The notes under the pieces were generated by a model that was given only the letters and a program-made list of their open reading frames with translations, had not been told where the DNA came from and ran no database searches. Shown in pieces: positions 11,094-22,699 of a DNA stretch of 64,000 nucleotides. A program made the position numbers and the translations under genes. The DNA comes from Boletus sp. NGJ. Its lineage: Eukaryota > Basidiomycota > Agaricomycetes > Boletales > Boletaceae. How positions within the stretch are numbered: position 1 is the stretch's first letter; each line of letters begins with the position of its first letter. The stretch lies in assembly GCA_019096195.1 (NCBI GenBank), contig JAGTXK010000021.1:744001-808000 (forward strand). The letters run 5' to 3'.

Positions 11094-12520
11094 TCAAGTC
11101 TTGTGTTCTCGGACCCAATTTTGAACCGTGAAACAGCCCATCAACTCATTGACATTTAGTCCATTGTCCTCCAGCTTCTTAGCAGTTGGCTTTCGTCGTT
11201 TCCGTCCTTCACTCGGGATTTCCTTCCACAACGGATCATGGATGTGTTTCGCAATAATCCAATCAGGCGCCAAAGGTGCCCGTTGCTTCTCCTGGACAGT
11301 ATATGTAGGACGAGTAATGCAAAGTGTACAATGAATTGTTACCTTCTCAGCGGCTACTCTTCGTTGCTGTTCCCTCAGCTCTTGAGCGAGCGAAGGGAGT
11401 ATGCGGATGATCCGACGCTCCACCGGCGGGCCGTACAAATCGTCTGGATCATCGTCGATCACATTTGCGGTATCCTGGTTAACTGGAGGTTGGATTGGCG
11501 CTCCATCGACTGGCCCTACTTCCCGTTCACGTTTATTGGTGGAACTCGCAGTATGCACAAGAGGCGGCACGTCCGAAACAGACGCGGGCCAGATGGCTTG
11601 ATTATCCGAGGAAGGCGCTTGCGGCGCCTGGGAACTTGAAGTGGCACGTGAAGTAGATTCGGAGAAACCAGGAAGCATAACTTCAACTTGCATCTGGGCA
11701 TCATCTTCGGAGGTTGTCGTTGAGGCAGTATCAGCGTACTTTCGTGCACTCTTGCCCTGACGATGAAACGGTGCTGAGGAAGAGGATTCCTGAGGGGATA
11801 TCTTCTTCTCTCGCGGAGTGGACTTGGTAGGGCCAGTACCTTCCATTTCCACATCCGTGTCTCTAGACTGCACGGGGCCTGGTTGTGGTTGGGCATGGAG
11901 ACGATTCGCTGCAGACGGTTTTGTTCTCTTAGCACTGAGAATGCGCTTCATCGGAGCTGCCTCTGTCAACTCTTGCCGATCACTTTTCTTGTTTCGTTCC
12001 CGGTCGCTGAAAGGTCGTGCATCGACAGCAGTGCTCTGCGGAACACTCAGGAGACGCATCGAGGACTCCAGACTGTGAATCGCCACATACCGATACCTGT
12101 TTGACACGAACGTCTACTGTCGAGGTGACGCTTGTTGCAGACGTGGATGTAATGATATCTGTGACGGGTGGACTATAACTCGAGGTCTTCCTGTCCTTAC
12201 GCGAAGCAGACGACTGTAACACCGTCGGTTCGCGACTAGACATCGCGCTCGGAGTTTCCGATGCGCCTTTCTTGCACCGTCTACACATCCAAGTACTGAG
12301 GTCGTTGGCCGCGTCCTTCGCATTCGTGGCGCGTATGCGTTGAATGACTTCCCCATCCTCGACGGGGGGCATGTGGCACCCTGCGCGGGCGTCGATAAGA
12401 GGATCTGTGGTGTGCCAGTGATGGCGACATACTGTGGTGCCAAGTCTTGCTACATCCTCGACATGTCAACAGAAAAGCCTGCGGACCGTTGCTGGTCTGC
12501 TTGCACCGTTGACAGGACAT
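11094..12520 (-). CDS. PHD-finger protein
   Basis: Probably a chromatin reader: PHD fingers bind histone H3 tails. With the start at 12520 the protein begins MSCQRCKQTS, placing the first zinc pair (CxxC) at residues 3 and 6. It continues with LTCRGCSKTWHH, and, after an intron of about 28 nt that looks short (GTATGT..CACAG), with CHMPP and then WMCRRCKKG. This gives the C4HC3 order of a PHD finger. After the finger is a long low-complexity Ser/Thr region with basic patches (KRILSAKRTKP) and a more ordered C-terminus ending GCFTVQNWVREHKT. An upstream in-frame ATG at 12571 is possible, but it would leave only 31 nt to the divergent capping-protein gene. The target mark is unknown. Confidence 0.68.
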
Positions 12521-12602
12521 TGGTAAGATCCGAATCGGGTTAGGGTTAGCACCAAACACCACAACTCTCATCAGACACGTTCAATTGTCACTACACTTCA
12601 CC

Positions 12603-13887
12603 ATGGCAGACTCGGATGAACGTATCCAAGTGGCAAGCGCGTTCGTGCTACAATCACCACCTGGAGAGATCAACGATGTCCTCAACGGTTCGCGTTCGCA
12701 TACACTTCTCGATTTGCTGCGGGTGTTGACGAAGACATGCTCTGATTGCCCGTAGATGTGCGTGCCATAGTCAGCGACGACGATATCCTGGAATACGGCC
12801 TTCTCCCTGCCCTCCGGGACTACAACCTTGCGCAGTTCATCCTGGTAGATGTACCAGATACGAACCACCAGGTACACTCTCATTCACATACTTTAATCGA
12901 GCCCTTGCGCATCATCACCCTTTTCAGACCATCGTCAGTGACGTCGCGCGGATACAGGACAGTGACGAAGAGGAACAGACAGAGCGGTTCTTGGATCCGC
13001 GTTCCAAGGTGTCTTTCAAATTTGATCACCTGAGGCTGGTAAGTATAGTCGATTCGCACTGCGAGCGTGTCCGATGCTCAACCACCGGATGATCTCGTTA
13101 GGAAGCATCTGGTCCTCGCCTAGAGGACCCAAACCCGGAGGCCGAACCACTGCGGTAAGCCCTCCGCGATACTGTCCCAAGACTGTTTCTAAGAACGGGT
13201 CCAGTGCCGCCCTCGAGTCCACTGCGCTTTCGTACCTCGCTGCGCACTACATCGACGGCGTAGCTGCCATCTTTGCATCCCAGCCACCCAGTCACTTTAC
13301 AGTCCAAATCGTTTCCAACAAGTACAACCCGGCCAATTTTTGGTTCGTCATCGTCATCGAGGTGCCACTTTCCGTCGGCTGATCCTAGAGTCAGGTCAGG
13401 CAGGTGGCGTTCTCAATACCAGATCGACTTTGCGGAATCGAAGACGATCTTGGGTAAAATCCTCGTCAATGTCCACTACTATGAACAAGGAAATGTAGGA
13501 ACCATTTCGATCGCGCTGCGAATAGCACGTCCAAGCTAATCCATGCATAGGTCCAGCTGGAAACATCGCACGAGCTCTCGATACCGATACCACCTGCAAT
13601 TGCCAATGCATCCCCGCACGCAGCGGCAAACAAAGTATTCGCACTGATCGAGGCAGAGGAGACACGGTTACAAACGTCACTGAACGAGTCGTACCACGAG
13701 ATGAGCGAAAAGGCATTCAAGGGTCTCAGACGTGCACTTCCACTCACTCGACAGAAGATCGATTGGGATAAAGTAAGTTTGTTCCGTACTTGGTAGTGAC
13801 TTGTTACGCAATGACTTTAAGGTGACGGGATACAGGCTTGGCGCGGAACTCACAGCAAGCAAAGGCGCCTTCGCTACTGCGTCGTGA
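12603..13887 (+). CDS. cap1: F-actin-capping protein subunit alpha
   Basis: Forms a heterodimer with the beta subunit and caps actin barbed ends. The start at 12603 gives MADSDERIQVASAFVLQSPP, the usual N-terminal helix with the conserved SPPGE turn. Subsequent exons encode GEINDVLNDVRAIVSDD, LRDYNLAQF, FKFDHLRLEA, LSYLAAHYIDGVAA and FWSGRWRSQYQI (the conserved WSGRWRS signature). Then come VHYYEQGNVQLETS and the C-terminal tentacle region, ending DKVTGYRLGAELTASKGAF. Introns sit at about 12691, 12871, 13037, 13155, 13340, 13495 and 13773. Length matches the family (about 270 residues). It is transcribed divergently from the PHD-finger gene, with start codons about 80 nt apart. Confidence 0.92.
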
Positions 13888-14076
13888 AATCCGGGATGGT
13901 GTACTTTGATCATATCTGTCTACTTGAGGTCATGAGGATCTGTTAGACGTATTCCAATATTATTAGACCGGGTTCTCTAACACGTTAAGGTAGGAACAAT
14001 GAGGTCAACTTGACAGGATTACAGGACAAGAAACCAAGAATATTGTAAATTAAATCTTCGACGTCGTCAGATCAGA

Positions 14077-15989
14077 TCATAGCTTCGCCTTGAATTGGTC
14101 CTCTGTGATACCTTTGCCCATCGCTGCTGTCGACGAGATCCCACCTGTCACGGTCTTGATCAGACTGTCGGCGTAGTCACCACCACTCCACTGCATAAGG
14201 GTGAGTAAAGACCGTTGACCTAAGCAGATACAACGAGCGTACCTTCTGATGCGTCAATACGTCGCAACCAAGCTCTCGCTCCTTGCGCTGCACAATCTCG
14301 ACGTAGGCTTTCATGCCCTCTTTTGCAAACGCACCTGCGAATAGATCGCTAATGTATGCGTTCGAGTGCAGACCACCGAGCTTGAATCAGATCAAGTCAG
14401 TACATTGCCCGCTGCCCAACGCTTCCATAAACCTACCGTGATGAACTGCCAGCAGAAACCGAGCTTGCCGAGTTCCCAGACAAAGTCTTTCATGTCTTTG
14501 GTGCTGAGACCAGCGGCCTCCCAGTTGAAGGAAGGGCTGAGATTGTACGCAAGCCAGTGACCGGGGCGCACGGCATGCACACCATGCGCAAACTCCTGTG
14601 CCTGAGCAAGGATGGGCTTTCCCGTCTCCATCCACAAGGCATCGGCGTATGGCGCATACTCAATGGAGCGCATGATAGCACACTTGGTGCCACCTTGGTA
14701 CCGGTAGTACCCTTCGCGGGTTCTCGGCGTGTCCCAGTTCCAGTAAGGAATGATTTTCAACTGAAACTCCTTCTGAGCGATGGCGACTGCCTGGGGGTAC
14801 GACACGTGCGACACCCGGTCTAGGAATTGCTGCACGGTGTGCCGCGGTGTGCCTTGCGAGACGAGGGCATTCGCCAACGTCTCCGAAAAGAGTTGGAGAT
14901 TCGCAGAAGCGACCCAAGCATCCTCGGCGGCCTGTAAATCATCCCCCGACCTACCCGCCGCCTCTGCATCCAGCATGACGGTGGCGAGTGGCGACAGCGA
15001 CGGATTCGTCGAGCCGAGGATGAACGGATGGTCTCGGTCATCAATGTTGGACGCGATCAACGTGGCCGCTTCCGAGTCCGTGCGTGAGATGATGGCGTTC
15101 TCGACGCCCATGATGTCAAACTGGAGTCGAATCGCGACGAGACGGTTGATGTGCTCCGCGACGGGCACGAGCACCTTGCCGGCCATGTGCCCGCACTTTT
15201 TGGTCCCGGGCGCTTGGTCTTCGATGTGGATCCCCGCTGCACCCTTCTCGACGAACATTTTGGCGAGTTTCATCACGGCGGTGAGACCACCATGGCCGGT
15301 GTCGGCGTCGGCGATCAGGGGACGGAGGTAGTCGACGTATGGGGTTGCTGCGAGCTCGGCATCGGACATGCGAGAGCGCGTTTCGCGCTGTTTGCGATCG
15401 TGGAACAGCTGGGCCATGAAGAGGTGCTCAACCTTGTTTGGTACGGTGTTGGAAGGGTAATCTTTGTCAACGCGCGTACGGTCAGAACACACAGATCGTG
15501 TTTCCGAGGCTCCTTCTGGCGACTCACCGGCGAGGTCTGGGCCTGGTTCGTTCGAGCTGGACGCCGTCGAGGACGACTGCCATCCGGAGATGTAGACGGT
15601 CTCGAGGTATTTCGCCATCTGGGTGACCTGCACTGGGTCGAGCCTGTGCGCCATGAGCAAATAAAACGACACTGCCGGGATCACATTGCAGGGCATACAC
15701 TCACGCGCCATAGGTGTGAGACGGCGTGCCGTTCTTGGCGTGTTCGGACAAGAGCGCAAAGAGCTTCTTTCCTTGAATGTCAGAGGGGTACTGGATCGGG
15801 ATTGACCCTCTCTTTGAAACGACTTGGGCAGCGGTGTAGGGTCGCTTCACGCGCGCAAAGCGAGGGCTCTGTTCGGGATGGGATGCGCGTGATTACCTGG
15901 GTGATTGAGGAAGATAGGGGTCATACCTTGAACCATCGTTCGACTTGGGCTACTTCAGCCAGGAAAGCGGCGCGTTCGTGGCTCGTCAT
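14077..15989 (-). CDS. icl1: Isocitrate lyase
   Basis: Splits isocitrate into glyoxylate and succinate in the glyoxylate cycle, allowing growth on acetate or fatty acids. The start at 15989 is [20 protein letters not shown]. The catalytic-cysteine motif KKCGH is near 15190. Flanking segments match the fungal enzyme: [77 protein letters not shown] and [14 protein letters not shown] stretch near 15460-15525 that interrupts GPDLA and [11 protein letters not shown] begins GTGAGT and is an in-frame intron, not part of the protein. The C-terminus ends FKAKL; a terminal AKL is a PTS1-like signal, consistent with peroxisomal location. Enzymes of this family are glucose-repressed, but I see no element that proves it here. 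Confidence 0.95.
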
Positions 15990-16302
15990 GGCGAGAGGGG
16001 GGAGCAGTGCAGAGTGGGCTGAGTGGACTAAGCTGACCTAGTGACCGGCAGCGGGTCATATTAATCTCGCCCAACGGCGGATCGAGAAGGGCCGGTCTCG
16101 CATGTGATTCCACCAATCATCTGTTTTCCCGCACCGATCGCTGGCACTGGAAAAGCTGTCAAATATATTACGCATTATCTCCCTCATGCAAGTGGGTACA
16201 TCTCGTTGCCAGCTAGGTCAGGCTGAACCTTAAAAAATATACTGCCCCGTGTGGTATATTGTCCACCAGCGCATCAGATCTATGGTACTCAGGTCGCCGT
16301 GA
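15990..16302. other. Intergenic region upstream of isocitrate lyase
   Basis: About 310 nt between the isocitrate lyase start and the end of alg7. It should hold the isocitrate lyase promoter. A CCAAT-containing stretch is visible near 16110 and AT-rich patches near 16160 and 16230. No gene is seen. Confidence 0.4.
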
Positions 16303-18053
16303 TTATCTGCGGTCACCATCGTAGATCAGGCCAGCTAGCCCGTAGCGCACCACGAACGCTAATACAGTCCCGGTAACCTATTCATTCATGAATTCCACCG
16401 GACCGATCACATCGGTTCAACCACACTCACTTGGGTAGCCATCAGTACCTGTACTAGCCGTTTTTCGGTCATTGGTCCGAAGCGCACAAGGAAGAAATTC
16501 AGGATGGTCAAGTTGGTGGCGTCGAGGACCCGTCCGTTTTCCGGATGGATGGTAAGATCCGTTAAACCCAACGTCGAAAAGATCCGGAGAACGAGGGTGG
16601 CCAATTTGGATGGCGGTTCCGTGATCCCAGCTTTCGAGGGATGCAACAGATTGGTGTCGCGATCAAAGCTATCAATCAGGGCATGGATACAGGGTGATTG
16701 CCAGACGAATCGTCGGAACGAACCTCGGAAGGCGATGCCTAGGGCACCGAACTAATCCAAATAGCTGTGGACATGACAAGACAAAATTGAATATTTGGGG
16801 TAGGAAGAATAAGAGCAACGTCTTTGAAAAGTGACCCTGTATCCCAACGACGGAAAAGGCCATTCCGGTGACATAACAAAGGGTATCGCCAGGGAACGCA
16901 CGAGCAGGATACCTATGCACACGTGGACTCGTTATCAGGAATGACCAAGGAATCGTGCCACATACCAATTGTGGTACATGAATCCCAGACAGACGCCTAG
17001 CAAGGGGAGCATAAAGTACAAGCTGAACAGATGCCTGCCCACCAACTCGCTACTGCCATAGGACATCCCGGCGTGCCATGCACCTCCTACGTCTACCTCG
17101 GCTTGACTCCCGAGGAGGTGAAGGGGTATCTTGAAATCTACGGGCCATGGAAGGTACAGTAGGTCATTCAGGATGACCGATACGGCGATGATGACAGCCT
17201 GGCTGACTTCGGAACCGTTGATGCCGGCGAGAATGTTAATACTGTTCGTGGTGAACGTCGAGAGGAGCGACATGTACAGATAATACAATGGGCCTAGAAC
17301 AGCGTCAGAATGTGGTGCACCGTTATAGTCCGCACGAACCTAGATTCACCAAGACGCCAAGAAAACGCCTGAAGGGAATTGGCATGACTACATGTGTGTT
17401 GCCTCCTTCAGCATAGTACACCATGAGCATAGGGATGCTAGCAATGATGGGTATTGGCAGTTTATGTCTCCATCGAATATCAAAAACGTCATCCAGGAAT
17501 CCGAGTATAGTGGCCATCAACAAAGACAGCAACGACGAGAGGTATACCGACAGCTATACTCGGCATTGTAATAACATACACCCAATCGAAATGCGACGTC
17601 TCACCTCATGATGCAGGGAAGCGACGCCCTGAAGGCCTTCGAGTGTCCTTCGGCTCTGTGGAAGGCTTCCAACAGTGTCGGAAAAGGGAAATGGAATAAA
17701 GAGAATCAACAAGAGGATATATATGGAGGCGCAGACGAGTCCCTGGCTCTCCGGTCTGCACATGCTCAGTAAAGCACAAGCTTGGGTTGCGCACGGACAG
17801 CTTACATCGGGTCTTGGTAAACCTTCAAGAGATCCTTTCCCTGGAGGTTTGCCTGTTTGAATCGTGGGCCAAGGGCAGGTATCAAATAGAGCGCGGCAAG
17901 AAATGCGAAAAGGGAGAAGCCCACGGAGACGAACAGGACGGGAAGGGGAGGTGGAGGGTCGAGGAGAGGTCGGACGACGAACCATGCTGCGATGGGGACG
18001 AGGGAGACAAGCAAAACATTGGGCAGCGGTCTCGCGGGTGGTTTTGGTGCCAT
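16303..18053 (-). CDS. alg7: UDP-GlcNAc:dolichyl-phosphate GlcNAc-1-phosphotransferase
   Basis: An ER membrane enzyme that makes the first dolichol-linked sugar for N-glycosylation (target of tunicamycin in this family). The start at 18053 gives [20 protein letters not shown]; an upstream in-frame ATG at 18074 is also possible. Exons encode several hydrophobic membrane segments and family motifs: [40 protein letters not shown] (the Asp-rich motif), [37 protein letters not shown] and [20 protein letters not shown]. They continue with [36 protein letters not shown] and the [20 protein letters not shown] tail. The reading frame seems to end at 16407, but the codon after VLMATQ is a GTGAGT donor. 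A last exon ending in GLIYDGDRR with stop at 16303 fits the family C-terminus better. Confidence 0.93.
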
Positions 18054-18072
18054 AGTCAAAGTTCGTGTCCTC

Positions 18073-19843
18073 ATGACCGCCTTGCCATTTACGGCCACTA
18101 CCACCCCAGACCAGCACTGGGTCTTGAACCCACACCAATGCCATCTCAAGACCGTCGAGGGCAAGGGCCGCGGTGTCTTTGGTGCGGTTTGCTTGTAGTT
18201 TGCCTTTTCACGACCTGATCACCGCCGTTTCTCAGCTGCTCGAGCCATACCGCCCCAGACCGTGGTCGAAATCAGCCCTGTCCTGCTCTTCAGCAAACAA
18301 GAGTACGATGACCAAGGAAAACACACCCTGCTTGATCACTACACCTTTAGCTGGAAAGACGGCCGAATGGCACTCGCATCAGGTCTCGGTCCGTCCTACC
18401 TACTTGATCTTCCTAACACCCCAAGCTGATCACCTCGCACAACCAAAAAAAGGCTCACTATTCAATCACGCGGAGAACCCAAACGTGTCATTTTATGTGG
18501 ATCTCGCACGGGAATGTATCGTGTACCTCTCTGCGCGCGCGATTCAGCCGGACGAGGAGCTCTGTATATTCTACAGCCACCAACTTTGTTTCGATCCCGT
18601 CGACGGTCCGCCCCGTGGAAACCTGGAGAGCACCGATCCTTGGGGTTTACTAGCAGACATCCAAGGACACACTGACGACAACGTTTCCAGCTCAGCATCT
18701 TCGGATAGATCCAAAAACATGGACGACATCGTGCTCCAAGATGACCTTCCGTTCACCTGGAAGAAACTCGCCCTCGAAAAGGAAGAAGAACAACTCGGCG
18801 GCATCGAACTCGGTAACCATGATCCAGCATCCCCCATCGATCCCTACTGACCCATCCCCGCAGTCCCTGCATGGGTTGTAGACATTCCTGACCAAACGCA
18901 CATTGGTACGATGTTAAGGTGCCCAACCACATGCCCTGTTTCCTGTCCTTATCATCCTGATGTACCCCCTTCTCAGATGGCTAAAGCAATCTGGACTCGA
19001 CAAGGACGCGCTCTCCCATCTCAAGCGTGTCCGGAGACAAGATTCCCTCTGCACACTCCTCCTCGACACTTCACCAGCCCCCCCAGCACTCCCTCCCGAA
19101 CCCCCCTTGGCGCCACCGTACCAGCTCCCCGTCCCATGCCACCCTGCACTGACGCTAACCTCCTTATCACTCAAAAATACCCTCTGGCCCACCGTCTTTA
19201 CCCCAAAACGCAAATGGGAACCCGAACCATGGACGCGGGCCAAGGTCCGCTGGGCCTCCGACGCCGTCCGTCATCTCAAAAGAGCGTACGGCAAAATCAT
19301 CCAAAACGGAGAGGTCAGTCAGATCCACCCACCCACACGTCCACCAGAGTGAGCAACACGACGCTCAACGTCCCTTCCCTCCAGCTGCCCGTCGTCGCAC
19401 ACGTCCCGATACCCTATCAAGACGACAGACAGCTTTCGTGCCCGTTTTTCGCGTACGATACCCGTACGTCCACCAAGCATCCCCTCCGCCACGCCGCACT
19501 CGCCGTCATTCGCCAAGTGGCGGACTATCGCGCACAGCAACAACAACAACAACCAGCGATCAAGGCGACAGAAGACGAAGTGGCCAAGAATGGCGCGCAG
19601 TACCTCTTGACGGGATTGACCCTCTTCATCACACACGAACCCTGTCTTATGTGTACCATGGCATTGCTCCATTCCCGCGTCAAGGAGGTCTTTTACCTCG
19701 TCCCCATGCCAAAAACAGGTGGTTGTGGCGGTGTCGCATGTATTCCCTCCCTCAAGGGCGTCAACCATAGGTTTAGCATTGCCATCTGGAAAGAGGATCC
19801 CAGCGACTGGCCACACCCGCTGGGCACCGAGATCGATGTTTGA
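18073..19843 (+). CDS. tad3: SET domain fused to tRNA adenosine deaminase subunit Tad3
   Basis: The N-terminal part is a SET domain: LKTVEGKGRGVF, then across an intron ARAIPPQTVVEISPVLLF, LLDHYTFSW, SLFNHAENPNVSFYVD and DEELCIFY. SET domains transfer methyl groups from S-adenosylmethionine; the target is unknown. An intron (GTAACC..CCGCAG, about 18815-18863) joins in phase to VPAWVVDIPDQTHIGTMLR, a typical Tad3 N-terminus. The deaminase fold follows: PLAHRLYPK, HPLRHAALAVI, EPCLMCTMALLHSR and GGCGGVACIPSLKGVNHRF. Tad3 pairs with Tad2 to convert A34 to inosine in tRNA anticodons. The HAA in place of HAE is the known non-catalytic state of Tad3, while the PCxxC zinc ligands remain. The start at 18073 lies 19 nt from the divergent alg7 ATG. 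Two adjacent genes remain possible but would need a promoter inside about 50 nt. Confidence 0.82.
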
Positions 19844-20007
19844 AAAAGCAAGTCATATGTTCAGTGCACAGATTCAACTCTTGATACACATTCAAGTCAC
19901 TCGACACCGACAGTAAATATACCAACGAAGACAGTCTATTTCAGCACTCCGTCGCCCTCCCGTGTTCACCCACACGAAGGAAACACCTGAGAACACATCC
20001 CACGCTA

Positions 20008-22365
20008 TCAGAGACGGGGAAGAGGCAGTAGTTGCATCGTCTGCGGTTGCCACATCTTATCGTGGATGAGCCTCAGTAGGTTGCCATCTGGGAGAGTGCG
20101 GAGATAACTGTTCGTGTCCAATTCCTGCCGGGGTACAAAAAGGGCATCGTCAATCAGTCGTCAATCCTGTCCCCGCGTCCACCACATCCTCGCTCACCTC
20201 TTTTTGCGCCTGACGGATGACAGCCAACGCAATCCTGGCGCTGAGATCCCGAATACGAACCAGGCGTGGATACACGAGTCCCGTGGCGCGTTCCTCTGGG
20301 TTCAAGGACGAGGCGAGGGAGACAGCTGCTTGCTCGATCATGGCGTCCGAGATGTGGCGCGTTTTGGAGAGGATCGAACCGAGACCGATGCCGGGGAAGA
20401 TGTACATGTTGTTCCCTTGGCCAGGTTCGTGTCCCACTCCATCGCGCATCACGGGCTGGTAAGGGCTACCTGAGGCATAGATGACCTCGCCGTTGGTCCT
20501 GGAAAGGAGGCTGAACGGGATGTCTAAATGAGGACACGTTCGATTGCTTACCACGTGATGGCGTCTTGGTAGTCGAGTTCGCTGAGGTGAACCGGGTTGG
20601 AGAGGGGGAAGATGATGGGCCGCGTGTTGAGAGCGGACATGGCCTTTACGACGTGCTCGGTAAAGGCGTTCTGAAGCACGTGAGCATGATCAAGTCGGCG
20701 GATTAAACGATGCCAACCTTTGACGTGCTCAGACCAAACAGAGCGGTGGGCTTGACGTGGTTGATAATGTCGACCAGGTTTGTGAGCTGTGGGCCTTTGT
20801 AGTCGGTGCGAGCAAAGACTAGCCAATTCATCCTCAGTGTCTTTCTATGCACGTTGGCACAAATAAAAACCACCTACATTTTTTGTGTTCCTGGAGGCCC
20901 TTGCGGTCCGCTGTGATCAGTCCCTTGGAGTCCACGGTCTGGCACGATCACGCTTGAGCATGGATCGACGTTTAGTCACTCGAGGTTGGTCGCGCTCACG
21001 TAGATTCGAGACGTTGCCTCTTCGGGACTCATACCCAAGGTAGTGAAAAACGAGAGTAACTGCTTTGCAACACCAATACCTGCAGAACCCGCGCCGAAGA
21101 ACAGTATCCTTTGGTCTGACAACGGTCTACCGGAGGCAGCGGAGGAGAGACGTGCAGCATTGATGAAGCCGGACAAGATGACGGAGCCTGTACCCTGGAT
21201 CTGTTTTATAGAGATGAGCGATGGGCGTAAATAAGAAGAAGAAAGGCGAGGTGGGGAACCTACATCGTCATTGAACACGCGATATTGATAACGGTACCTG
21301 TTGAGGTACCTAAATGCATTGTCGGTCGAGAAATCTTCAAACTGGATGAGCAAGTTCGGGAAAACGTCCTTTATCGCTTGCATGAACTCGTCCATGAATT
21401 CGTCCATCTGGATTGGGGTTGTCGTCAGAACGAAAACGCTGCTTGTCTCACTGAGGCCCAACTACCTCTTGACCCATTGGTCTGGGACGTCGAACGCCAA
21501 TGTAAAGTGGATCGTCGATGTAACGCTGGTTATTAGTTCCGAGGTCAAGACAGATCGGGACCTGAGCCATCGAGTTGAACATAAGATTGTCATGGTTGTG
21601 AACAAGTCCCGACGTACAGTCGAAGTGGGCTTGATGCCCGCGCCGGCAACGTAGAGGTCCCTGCACCAAAAAGGGTAATCGAGCGTGCGCCCAGCGGGAA
21701 CAAAAAGAAAAACACGTACAGCTTTCCGATGCTGATGGGTAAGCCATTTGCACCGAGATCGCCGAGACCGAGGATGCGTGAGCCTGGGAAGGGGGGGTGA
21801 GACGAGCGTCTGATACCGGGAACCGTCTCCGAGGGTCTCACCATCCGTGACGACGGCGATGCGACTGTCGTTGACGTTGGGCCAAGAGGCGAGCACGTCT
21901 CGGATACGACCCTTGTCTTGAATCGAGACGTACAGACCCTCTGGCCTGCGCCAGATGTGTGAATAGTTGACGCACGCCTCACCGACCTTTCCGTTGCGGG
22001 GAGGACACGCTGAGGGACGTCACGCGACCGCGAATAGATGACGGCTCACCGTGGGTGTGTACAGGATGGGAATCATTTCCTAAAGACAGGGGTCAACGAG
22101 GACGGTTTTGGAAGTGCGTCCGTGTGCGCACCGACATATTTCCGAGGAGGATGTCGTAGAACAGATCGGAGTCGCGACCCTTGAGGCCGTTGAGGTATAT
22201 GTACTTCTCGAGGGAGATCGACTTTGAGCGCAACTGTTCCAGACAGCGCTGACGGTGGTCTGTCTTGGCAAAGTGAGGGGGGAATCTGGCAACAGACATG
22301 GGGTGAAATGCGCGCGTGTGGGGGAGAGCTCTAGAGATGGAACGGATAGCGGGGCAGAGTGCCAT
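20008..22365 (-). CDS. MAE1: Malic enzyme, NAD-type
   Basis: Oxidatively decarboxylates malate to pyruvate, usually in mitochondria. The start at 22365 gives MALCPAIRSISRALPHTRAF, basic and Ser/Ala-rich like a mitochondrial presequence; an earlier in-frame ATG exists at 22557. Exons carry the family blocks in order: SLEKYIYLNGLKGRDSDLFY, EMIPILYTPTVGEACVNYSH, RIAVVTDGSRILGLGDLGAN, GAGIKPTSTVPICLDLGTNN and YQYRVFNDDIQGTGSVILSG. Then follow the dinucleotide fold FFGAGSAGIGVAKQL, PIIFPLSNPVHLSE, YASGSPYQPV, GQGNNMYIFPGIGLG and the tail ending QLLPLPRL. The gene has about ten short introns. It faces the SET-Tad3 gene tail to tail, with 165 nt between them. Confidence 0.93.
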
Positions 22366-22699
22366 ATGACAGGGGACGCGAAAGGAGCAGAGCAAACGAG
22401 AGAGCCGGCAAAAACAGGTCGGAGGACGTTGAAGTGAATGCGGCGGCCGAAACGGGCCAGGAATGAACCGCAACACGCATTCGTCCAGTCGCTCATTTAC
22501 CTCGGATACAAATCTCATTTTGGTCACAACGGACATCCGATATTCGCCACTCTTCATTTCATTTCAACCCGGTCATTCTATCAACAGTAACATCCAGCCG
22601 CCGAAAACTCTCTGGCTGAACAGCATGACCAGCCTGCAGTCGGACCGTCATCAGCACGCACAACACGATCCATGGAGCGACGAGAACGACCTTGCGAGA
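22366..22699. other. Gap between malic enzyme and mL58 genes
   Basis: About 330 nt holding the malic enzyme 5' region and the 3' end of the mL58 gene. An in-frame upstream extension of malic enzyme to 22557 is open but has no family similarity. No other gene is seen. Confidence 0.35.

Noticed and set aside
15151-16041. 296-residue plus-strand ORF
   Set aside because: It lies antisense to the strongly conserved isocitrate lyase and has Arg/Gly/His-rich shadow composition.
17554-18144. 196-residue minus-strand ORF
   Set aside because: Wrong frame over the alg7 exons; the alternate frame carries the family motifs.
18073-18850. SET domain as a separate gene ending at 18850
   Set aside because: The stop at 18850 lies inside a GT..AG intron, and splicing joins in phase to the Tad3 N-terminus.
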